A stretch of DNA of 11,062 nt from Schwartzia sp. (in: firmicutes) (GTDB lineage Bacteria; Bacillota; Negativicutes; Selenomonadales; Selenomonadaceae): NCBI GenBank assembly GCA_024691625.1, contig JAILNL010000123.1:1-11062 (forward strand), given 5' to 3'. Positions within the stretch are counted from its first letter, which is position 1. The number at the start of each line of letters is the position of its first letter. Shown in pieces: positions 5,498-11,062 of this stretch. Under the pieces are notes generated by a model. It searched no databases. It was not told the origin of the DNA and saw nothing but the letters and a program-made list of their open reading frames with translations. The translations under genes were made by a program, and so were the position numbers.

Positions 5498-7354
5498 TTA
5501 TTTCTTGTCGTCTTTGACTTCCGTATACTCAGCATCTACGACGTTGTCATCGTCTTTCTTTGCATCCTGCTGCGGAGCCGCGCCCTCAGGGCCTGCCTGT
5601 GCGCCGCCAGCAGCCTGCTGTGCCTGCTGATATGCAGCTGCGCTCATCTCATAGAGCGGTTTTTGCAGCTCTTCCGAAGCTTTCTTGATTGCTTCGTTGT
5701 CGCCGCCCTTGAGTGCTTCCTTGACCTTCTCCACAGCAGCCTGTACTTTTTCGACCTGTGCTTTGTCAGCCTTGTCGCCGAGATCCTTGATAGCCTTTTC
5801 AGCCTGATATACAAGGCTGTCAGCGTTATTCTTGATTTCGATTGTTTCTTTCTGTTTCTTATCCTCTGCTGCATGTGCTTCGGCTTCTTTGACCATACGG
5901 TCGATATCTTCCTTGCTCATGCCGCTGTCTGACTGAATCGTAATCTTCTGCTCTTTACCCGTTCCGAGGTCTTTTGCAGATACGTGAACGATACCGTTCG
6001 CATCGATATCGAATTTAACCTCGATACGAGGTACTCCGCGCGGTGCAGGCGGAATATCGGAGAGCTCGAAACGTCCGAGCGTCTTGTTTCCTGCTGCCAT
6101 TTCACGCTCGCCCTGAAGAACATGGATATCAACAGACGGCTGGTTGTCTGCAGCCGTAGAGAATACCTGGCTCTTGGATGTCGGGATTGTGGTGTTGCGG
6201 TCGATAATCTTCGTGCATACGCCGCCGAGAGTTTCGATACCGAGGGACAGCGGTGTAACGTCGAGAAGAAGCACGTCTTTGACTTCACCCACGAGGACGC
6301 CGCCCTGTACTGCAGCACCGACGGAAACGCACTCATCCGGGTTGACTCCGCGGTTCGGCTCTTTGTTCAGATACTGCTTGATAGCCTCCTGAACAGCCGG
6401 GATACGGGAAGAACCACCGACAAGGATAACCTTGTTGATATCGGACGGGGAAAGCTCAGCATCTGCCATAGCTTTGCGCGTCGGCTCCATGGTTGCTTCG
6501 ACCAGGTCTCTCGTAAGTTCATCGAACTTAGCACGGGAAAGTGTAAGGTCGAGATGGAGCGGGCCGTTTGCACCTGCCGTGATGAACGGCAGATTGATGT
6601 TCGTGGAGAGCATGCTGGAAAGCTCAATCTTAGCTTTCTCTGCTGCCTCAACAAGGCGCTGAGCGCTCATTTTATCAGCTTTCAGATCAATACCGTTTTC
6701 TTTCTTGAATTCATCAGCCATCCAATCAACGATACGGGCATCGAAATCATCACCGCCGAGGTGCGTGTTACCGTTGGTAGCCTTAACCTCGAATACGCCG
6801 TCGCCCAGCTCAAGAATAGATACATCGAATGTACCGCCGCCGAGGTCGAATACGAGAATCGTTTCATCATTGTCTTTATCAAGACCGTAAGCAAGAGCAG
6901 CAGCCGTCGGCTCGTTGATGATACGGAGAACCTCAAGGCCTGCGATTTTACCTGCGTCCTTTGTAGCCTGACGCTGGCTGTCGTTGAAGTATGCCGGAAC
7001 AGTGATGACTGCCTGGGATACCGTCTCGCCGAGATATGCCTCTGCGTCAGCTTTCAGCTTCTGAAGAATCATAGCGGAAATTTCAGGCGGTGTGTAGCCT
7101 TTGCCGTCGATATCCACTTTGTAGTCGTTCTCGCCCATATGGCGTTTGATGGAACGGATTGTGCGGTCCGGGTTTGATACAGCCTGACGCTTTGCAAGCT
7201 GACCGATAAGACGCTGTCCGTCCTTCGTGAAACCAACTACGGACGGTGTAAGACGGCTGCCCTCAGGGTTCGTGATAACCGTGGGCTCGCCGCCCTCCAT
7301 AACGGATACAACAGAGTTCGTCGTACCCAGGTCAATACCAATTACTTTTGCCAT
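5498..7354 (-). CDS. dnaK: Chaperone protein DnaK (Hsp70)
   Basis: A 618-residue Hsp70, full length for Firmicutes. The ATPase domain shows phosphate-1 GIDLGTTNS (6-14), [12 protein letters not shown] (146-157), phosphate-2 [10 protein letters not shown] (168-177) and the adenosine motif [10 protein letters not shown]. The linker and substrate-binding domain start at [18 protein letters not shown]. The helical lid follows, and an Ala/Gln/Gly-rich stretch leads to the tail [14 protein letters not shown]. The region after [10 protein letters not shown] (71-80) is short and lacks the roughly two-dozen-residue insertion of proteobacterial DnaK, the Gram-positive form. It uses ATP cycles with DnaJ and GrpE to fold proteins and also supports HrcA activity in related bacteria. 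The ATG at 7354 has AGGAGG 8 bases upstream. It lies 60 bases after grpE with no terminator or promoter visible between them. Confidence 0.99.
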   Translation of the reverse strand: MAKVIGIDLGTTNSVVSVMEGGEPTVITNPEGSRLTPSVVGFTKDGQRLIGQLAKRQAVSNPDRTIRSIKRHMGENDYKVDIDGKGYTPPEISAMILQKLKADAEAYLGETVSQAVITVPAYFNDSQRQATKDAGKIAGLEVLRIINEPTAAALAYGLDKDNDETILVFDLGGGTFDVSILELGDGVFEVKATNGNTHLGGDDFDARIVDWMADEFKKENGIDLKADKMSAQRLVEAAEKAKIELSSMLSTNINLPFITAGANGPLHLDLTLSRAKFDELTRDLVEATMEPTRKAMADAELSPSDINKVILVGGSSRIPAVQEAIKQYLNKEPNRGVNPDECVSVGAAVQGGVLVGEVKDVLLLDVTPLSLGIETLGGVCTKIIDRNTTIPTSKSQVFSTAADNQPSVDIHVLQGEREMAAGNKTLGRFELSDIPPAPRGVPRIEVKFDIDANGIVHVSAKDLGTGKEQKITIQSDSGMSKEDIDRMVKEAEAHAAEDKKQKETIEIKNNADSLVYQAEKAIKDLGDKADKAQVEKVQAAVEKVKEALKGGDNEAIKKASEELQKPLYEMSAAAYQQAQQAAGGAQAGPEGAAPQQDAKKDDDNVVDAEYTEVKDDKK

Positions 7355-7414
7355 TTTTATTTCCTCCTGTTATAAAACAAATGTTAAATATCTATTTATT
7401 TCACTAGCTTAGAA

Positions 7415-8020
7415 CTAGTTGGAAACAACCTGTACCATGCTCGGGCGTACAACACGTCCTTTGACGATATAGCCCTTTTGCAGCTCCGCCGCAATCGTAT
7501 CATCCTCGAGGTCAGGATTCTGAACCCTCATGACGGCCTGATGGAAATTCGGGTCGAATTTCTTTCCTTCCGTCTCAATATACTCGAGGCCGTTCTTTTT
7601 GAGCGTCTCGGCGAACTGATTATAAATCATTTCAACGCCCTTGTGGAAGCCGTCGCTGTCCTTATTGTCGGAAGCAAGGGCTCTTTCAAAGTTATCCAGG
7701 AGCGGAAGCATATCCTTGAGAATGGTCTGCGTGACCACATCGCCCAACTCCTCTTTTTCCTGCCGCGTACGGCGGCGGAAATTTTCAAAATCAGCCTGCA
7801 GGCGCAGGTACTGGTTTTTCTTTTCTTCAATTTCAGCCTTGAGCTTTTCTGTTTCATCAACAGACTGCTCTGCCGCTTCAGTATCCGGTGCTTCGGCCTC
7901 GGATACAGTTTCTTCCGTTTTTTCTGCTTCTGCCTCCGCAGCCGCTTCGTTAATCTGCTCCTGCATATCTTCCAAGTTCACTTCATCCTTTTTCTTCATT
8001 TTATCCTTCATGAATGCCAT
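7415..8020 (-). CDS. grpE: Nucleotide exchange factor GrpE
   Basis: A 201-residue GrpE, the cofactor that releases ADP from DnaK. The N-terminal third is charged and Glu-rich, likely disordered, and runs into the long dimeric coiled coil (KLKAEIEEKKNQYLRLQADF, then ENFRRRTRQEKEEL). The C-terminal beta domain carries the family signature, from FDPNFHQAVMRV through ELQKGYIVKGRVVRPSMVQV. The start is ATG at 8020, because GAGGTG at 8027-8032 sits 6 bases upstream. An in-frame GTG at 8029 falls inside that ribosome site and is unlikely to be used. It begins 18 bases after the hrcA stop, a tight operon junction that supports co-expression and CIRCE/HrcA control. Confidence 0.97.
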   Translation of the reverse strand: MAFMKDKMKKKDEVNLEDMQEQINEAAAEAEAEKTEETVSEAEAPDTEAAEQSVDETEKLKAEIEEKKNQYLRLQADFENFRRRTRQEKEELGDVVTQTILKDMLPLLDNFERALASDNKDSDGFHKGVEMIYNQFAETLKKNGLEYIETEGKKFDPNFHQAVMRVQNPDLEDDTIAAELQKGYIVKGRVVRPSMVQVVSN

Positions 8021-8026
8021 TTTTCT

Positions 8027-8032
8027 CACCTC
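8027..8032 (-). promoter_or_regulatory. Ribosome binding site deciding the grpE start
   Basis: GAGGTG on the minus strand lies 6 bases before the ATG at 8020. It overlaps the alternative GTG at 8029, which argues against the three-codon longer protein. Confidence 0.65.
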
Positions 8033-8038
8033 GTGCCG

Positions 8039-9061
8039 CTACCAGCGGAATTTTTTGACCACGTCGGCCAAATGGCCGTTCATGTAATTGAGGAGTGTCA
8101 TCGCCTTTCCATATTCCATACGCGTAGGTCCGAGAACAGCAATCGTTCCCAGAAGCTCGCCGTCCAGATGGTAGGTCGCTGTCATAAGACTGCATTCCTG
8201 CATGCCTCTGACTTCATTCTCCTTACCGATAGTAACCTTGAGTCCCTCTCCCAGATGCGCGTGAAGTATGTCCTTCAAAAGCTGTTCTTCTTCGAACATC
8301 AGCAGAATTTCCTTGACCTTTTCTACATCATGAAATTCCGGCTGCGAGAGTATCTCGCTGGTACCTCCCAGATAGAGGCGCTCGCGCTTCCCTGTGTCCA
8401 GTGAGCGGTGAATGACCTCCTGTGCCGCTTCAAAAAGACTTTCATCTCCGATTTCCTCGCGGATTGTCTTCATTACTGCCGGGGATATCGCATCGAGTGT
8501 ATGCCCTGCAAGGCATCCGTTAATAACAAGTGCCATGCGCTGAAAATCTTCAAATGCCGCGCCATCCGGAATCGGAACTATCTTGTTCTCGATGAATCCG
8601 GCATCAGTCATAATAACAGCAATCGCACGACGTTCATCCAACGGCAGGAACTGCAGGCAGCGGAAGGCGGCCTGTGTCATCTGCGGTGCAAGCACCAGAG
8701 AGACATTTTTCGTAACGTGCGATATGATGCGCGCGGTCTCCTGAAAGACTTCATCAATGCGGCGGACACGCTCCATATACCATTTGTCGATAAGAGCCTT
8801 CTCCTCTTCCTCAAGCGGTTTTGACGGAAGAAGGTCATCGACATAGAAGCGATAACCCTTGGAGGACGGGATTCGGCCTGATGACGTGTGGATGTGCTCG
8901 AGATAACCAAGCATCTCAAGGTCTGCCATCTCGTTCCGAATTGTAGCAGGACTGACGCCGAGATCATGTCTGCGCGCTATCGTGCGGGAACCAACCGGTT
9001 CAGCAGACTCAATATAGTCCTGCACGATCGCCTGCAAAATTCTCTGTTTGCGTTCGTCCAT
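8039..9061 (-). CDS. hrcA: Heat-inducible transcription repressor HrcA
   Basis: A 340-residue HrcA, which binds CIRCE operators as a dimer and represses chaperone genes. Family knowledge is that heat titrates its GroE-dependent folding and so relieves repression. The N-terminal winged helix-turn-helix is clear: ERKQRILQAIVQDYIESAEP (3-22), VGSRTIARRHDLGVSPATIR (23-42) and LGYLEHIHTSSGRIPSSKGY (51-70). The GAF-like and insertion domains follow, including the late conserved MTATYHLDGELLGTIAVLGPTRMEY. The start is ATG at 9061, since AGGAGG (9067-9072) stands 5 bases upstream and MDERKQRIL is the usual opening. The open frame extends to a GTG at 9088, but that codon is inside the CIRCE operator. 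It is first in hrcA-grpE-dnaK-dnaJ and autoregulated through CIRCE 20 bases upstream. Confidence 0.98.
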   Translation of the reverse strand: MDERKQRILQAIVQDYIESAEPVGSRTIARRHDLGVSPATIRNEMADLEMLGYLEHIHTSSGRIPSSKGYRFYVDDLLPSKPLEEEEKALIDKWYMERVRRIDEVFQETARIISHVTKNVSLVLAPQMTQAAFRCLQFLPLDERRAIAVIMTDAGFIENKIVPIPDGAAFEDFQRMALVINGCLAGHTLDAISPAVMKTIREEIGDESLFEAAQEVIHRSLDTGKRERLYLGGTSEILSQPEFHDVEKVKEILLMFEEEQLLKDILHAHLGEGLKVTIGKENEVRGMQECSLMTATYHLDGELLGTIAVLGPTRMEYGKAMTLLNYMNGHLADVVKKFRW

Positions 9062-9081
9062 CCTTTCCTCCTCCTCGTTTG

Positions 9082-9108
9082 TTAGCACTCTTTCCAGTTG
9101 AGTGCTAA
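9082..9108 (-). promoter_or_regulatory. CIRCE operator (HrcA binding site)
   Basis: TTAGCACTC (9082-9090), a nine-base spacer, then GAGTGCTAA (9100-9108): an exact match to the CIRCE consensus on both arms and in spacing. It lies between the promoter (9121-9149) and the hrcA start, just after the predicted transcription start near 9114. That is the usual site for HrcA repression and also folds as a 5' leader hairpin. No other CIRCE was seen in the window. Confidence 0.98.
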
Positions 9109-9120
9109 ATGCCTATAAAG

Positions 9121-9149
9121 AATATACCTCTTATACATCAAAAAGTCAA
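9121..9149 (-). promoter_or_regulatory. Sigma-A promoter of the hrcA-grpE-dnaK-dnaJ operon
   Basis: On the minus strand TTGACT (9144-9149), a 17-base spacer and TATATT (9121-9126) form a near-consensus housekeeping promoter immediately upstream of CIRCE. A second TTGACT lies 8 bases further up (9152-9157), but its spacing to this -10 box would be too long. Confidence 0.85.
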
Positions 9150-9183
9150 TAAGTCAAAATAAAAAAATAAACTAACAGGAAAG

Positions 9184-9215
9184 AAAAAAGACAGAGCCAC
9201 AGCCCTGCCTCTTTT
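9184..9215 (-). terminator. Intrinsic terminator after the exported hypothetical gene
   Basis: On the minus strand AAAAGAGGCAGGGC pairs along 14 positions (three of them G-U) with GCTCTGTCTTTTTT around a TGTG loop, and T-rich sequence continues after it. It begins 8 bases after the stop codon at 9224. It insulates the hemW unit from the heat-shock promoter 35 bases further on. Confidence 0.85.
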
Positions 9216-9223
9216 CTTTCTTA

Positions 9224-9901
9224 TTAAAGTCTGTCATGCAGCGGATACCATTTGAATTCCTGCTGTTTGGTATCGTAGCTGTCGTATTCAATCTTATTTT
9301 CAAACTCGGGGAAAATAATCGGTGTGCTTCCGTTGGCACGGACCGTGACCGAGAGCGGAAGCTTTTCATCCACATCCTCAACGGCAAAATCAAGCACCAG
9401 CCCGATTTTATTCCATGTGGTGGAATAGAGTATATCCTTCTCCTCCACGCGCTGAATGTTCGTATAGCGCACGCGCATGGGCACAAGCTCACGCCGTCCC
9501 TGCTTCACCGTAATTTCAGCGCCGCGTATAGCATCAATATCCAGACGGCGTGACGCAATCATGATGCGTAGCTGATATTCCTTCCCCGCCTCAGGTATTG
9601 CTTTGAAGTCTCTGCTTCCTGTGCGTGTCTGGGTAATCTGCTCATTCATTACATGGCAGTACGGAGTTATCCAATATGCATCAGCCGTGGTGCGGATATC
9701 GTCCTGCATGAAGTTTTCATCGGTACGGAAATCCTGCCACTCAGCAAACACAAAGTTAATTTTTTTATTCGGCACAATCCTGTTCGCCTTGACCTGTGCT
9801 TCGCTGACCTGAACAGAAGAAAGCTCAGGTGCTGCTATGGCAGGTACAGTTCCCATAAGAAGCATTGCTGCAGCTGCCGACGCGAAAAATTTCTTCATCA
9901 T
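9224..9901 (-). CDS. Exported protein of unknown function downstream of hemW
   Basis: A 225-residue protein I do not recognise. The N-terminus is a clear Sec signal peptide: MMKKFF, an Ala/Leu/Met-rich core (ASAAAAMLLMGTV), then PAIAAPE with likely cleavage after an Ala near residue 23-24. There is no lipobox cysteine, so it should be released into the periplasm or outside the cell. The mature part is about 200 residues, has no other membrane segment, a single Cys (C82), many aromatic residues (FVFAEWQDF; AYWITPYCHV) and alternating hydrophobic stretches that suggest a beta-rich fold. No catalytic or metal motif is visible. The ATG at 9901 follows GAGGGGG by 9 bases. That ribosome site overlaps the hemW stop codon, so the two are probably co-transcribed. 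The terminator at 9184-9215 ends the unit. Confidence 0.85.
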   Translation of the reverse strand: MMKKFFASAAAAMLLMGTVPAIAAPELSSVQVSEAQVKANRIVPNKKINFVFAEWQDFRTDENFMQDDIRTTADAYWITPYCHVMNEQITQTRTGSRDFKAIPEAGKEYQLRIMIASRRLDIDAIRGAEITVKQGRRELVPMRVRYTNIQRVEEKDILYSTTWNKIGLVLDFAVEDVDEKLPLSVTVRANGSTPIIFPEFENKIEYDSYDTKQQEFKWYPLHDRL

Positions 9902-9910
9902 ATTATTTAT

Positions 9911-9917
9911 CCCCCTC
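9911..9917 (-). promoter_or_regulatory. Ribosome binding site overlapping the hemW stop codon
   Basis: GAGGGGG on the minus strand begins within the hemW TGA (9916-9918) and lies 9 bases before the ATG at 9901. An in-frame TTG at 9919 precedes this site and so is not a plausible start; a second ATG at 9898 is possible but is 12 bases away. Confidence 0.6.
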
Positions 9918-11052
9918 AAAGCAGAAATTCACGGAAAGCGACGTTTCCGAGCTTCATTCCCTTTGGAGTAAGCCTGAAGTATTTATCGTCCGATGTCAGA
10001 AGTCCCTTTTCCGTAAGCTCGTCAATAACCTCCTGATATACACTTTCCACCGTGCATCCGAAGCGTTTTTCAAACTGGGCACGGTTTATGCCGAGCACCG
10101 TCCTGAGCTCAAGGAAACAGAATTCTGCCATCTGAATCTCCGGTGTAGACGGCTCCTCCGGACGGGCCGGGGATTCACCGCGTTCTATACTGGCTATGTA
10201 TTCCTCAGGTGTCCTGAGATTTTCCGTGCGCCGTCCGTTCCAGTAAGAATGTGCTGCCGCGCCAAAGCCGATATAGGGCTGGTCGGTCCAGTAACCGAGA
10301 TTGTGGCGGCTCTCAAAGCCGTCCCGGGCAAAATTCGAAATTTCGTATCTTGCAAAACCATAAGGAGGCAGATTGTTTACAACGTAGTCGTACATGGCCT
10401 CCGTTTCTTCCTCTGTGGGAAGAGTGATTTCGCCTGATTCAATTTTTGCCTTTAATGGAGTTCCGTCCTCCACCTGAAGGCCATAAACGGACATGTGAGT
10501 CACCGCAAGATCCATGGCAGAGCCTATACTGTCGACGAGATTCTTCATTGTCTGCCCAGGCAGTCCGTACATGAGGTCCATGCTGACATTAGTAAATCCC
10601 GCGGCACGTGCCCAGCGCACCGCGTCCTTAATATCCTGCGCAGTGTGAATGCGTCCGATGCGCTCCAAAATATCATTTTCAAAGGTCTGCGCTCCGATGG
10701 AGAGTCTCGTGACACCCATGGTGTAGAGCGCCGTCATATGCTCCAGCGTCACTGTACCGGGGTTCGCCTCGACGGTAAACTCCGCCTCAGGCTCCAACGG
10801 AATATTTTCACGCACTGCATCAATGATGCGTTCGAGCTGCGTGATAGGTATAACCGTCGGTGTTCCGCCCCCGATAAATACGCTGGACGCGGGGCCTGCC
10901 TTTGCCAGGAAGGGCTCCTGTGCTTCAATTTCCTTGACGATTGCCTGCGTATATGCAGACATGAGGTCTTCCTTTCCTTCCCACGAAGGAAAATCACAAT
11001 ACTGGCATTTCTTCTTGCAGAATGGGATGTGAATGTAGACTCCGTAGCTCAT
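9916..11052 (-). CDS. hemW: Radical SAM heme chaperone HemW
   Basis: A 378-residue radical SAM protein of the HemN-like group. Residues 5-21 (VYIHIPFCKKKCQYCDF) hold the [4Fe-4S] cysteines C12, C16 and C19. The residue two after C19 is F21, whereas true coproporphyrinogen III oxidases (HemN) have a further Cys there, so this is HemW. Other family marks are GGGTPT (61-66), EANPGT (95-100), LSIGAQTF (117-124), MDLMYGLPGQT (158-168) and HNLGYW (250-255); a winged-helix-like C-terminal domain ends it. Family members bind heme and are thought to deliver it to respiratory proteins; older annotation as an oxidase is usually wrong. The ATG is at 11052, and the sequence before it reads TGATG, so it may overlap an upstream stop codon (often lepA in Firmicutes), which is outside the window. 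Confidence 0.95.
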   Translation of the reverse strand: MSYGVYIHIPFCKKKCQYCDFPSWEGKEDLMSAYTQAIVKEIEAQEPFLAKAGPASSVFIGGGTPTVIPITQLERIIDAVRENIPLEPEAEFTVEANPGTVTLEHMTALYTMGVTRLSIGAQTFENDILERIGRIHTAQDIKDAVRWARAAGFTNVSMDLMYGLPGQTMKNLVDSIGSAMDLAVTHMSVYGLQVEDGTPLKAKIESGEITLPTEEETEAMYDYVVNNLPPYGFARYEISNFARDGFESRHNLGYWTDQPYIGFGAAAHSYWNGRRTENLRTPEEYIASIERGESPARPEEPSTPEIQMAEFCFLELRTVLGINRAQFEKRFGCTVESVYQEVIDELTEKGLLTSDDKYFRLTPKGMKLGNVAFREFLL

Positions 11053-11062
11053 CAGTGAATTT

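Noticed and set aside
5984..7177. A 397-codon open frame on the plus strand opposite dnaK
   Set aside because: It lies wholly antisense to an unmistakable dnaK, has no recognisable domain, and is the kind of shadow frame expected opposite a conserved gene with strong codon bias.
7478..8404. A 308-codon plus-strand open frame across grpE and hrcA
   Set aside because: It runs antisense through two conserved genes and their junction and is rich in Phe, Leu and His from reversed codons, so it is a shadow.

Overview
This window is a compact housekeeping segment of a low-to-mid GC Firmicutes-type chromosome. Every gene reads on the minus strand, so the biological order runs from high to low coordinates: hemW, an unrecognised exported protein, hrcA, grpE, dnaK, dnaJ, prmA, rsmE, mtaB, a HIT/HinT gene, rpsU, and the first codons of a probable yqeY. 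Gene order from hemW to mtaB matches the classic Bacillus-type dnaK locus (hemN/W-hrcA-grpE-dnaK-dnaJ-yqeT-yqeU-yqeV), followed by rpsU-yqeY. DnaK lacks the N-terminal insertion of Gram-negative DnaKs, and hrcA is preceded by a perfect CIRCE operator; both point to Firmicutes. The protein flavour and roughly 50% GC suggest a Negativicutes (Selenomonas/Dialister-like) host, but this is an inference from memory and not proven here.

Layout. (1) 9224-11052: hemW and, 14 bases after it, a 225-residue secreted protein of unknown function, closed by a strong intrinsic terminator at 9184-9215. (2) 4251-9149: the heat-shock operon, with a sigma-A-type promoter (9121-9149), CIRCE (9082-9108), hrcA-grpE-dnaK-dnaJ, two small hairpins between dnaK and dnaJ, and a terminator (4206-4245). 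(3) 882-4203: a second unit prmA-rsmE-mtaB with its own promoter (4175-4203), whose -35 box lies in the U-tract of the dnaJ terminator. It ends in a 3' region with three consecutive hairpins (978-1071), probably an interspersed repeat, and then a long terminator (882-921). (4) 1-816: a HinT-type gene, then rpsU with a consensus promoter (417-445) and a terminator (97-130), then the start of probable yqeY.

The genes serve protein homeostasis and translation. HrcA represses the chaperone operon, and DnaK-DnaJ-GrpE fold proteins. PrmA methylates ribosomal protein L11, RsmE methylates 16S rRNA, MtaB modifies tRNA, S21 is a small-subunit ribosomal protein, and HemW is a heme-handling radical SAM protein. 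No stretch over 300 bases lacks a gene; the longest gap is 817-1076. I saw no mobile element, CRISPR array, tRNA, rRNA or frameshifted gene. I do not see a new biological system. The points most worth a second look are the triple-hairpin element after mtaB, the unknown exported protein, and the terminator/promoter overlap that splits the usual seven-gene operon.
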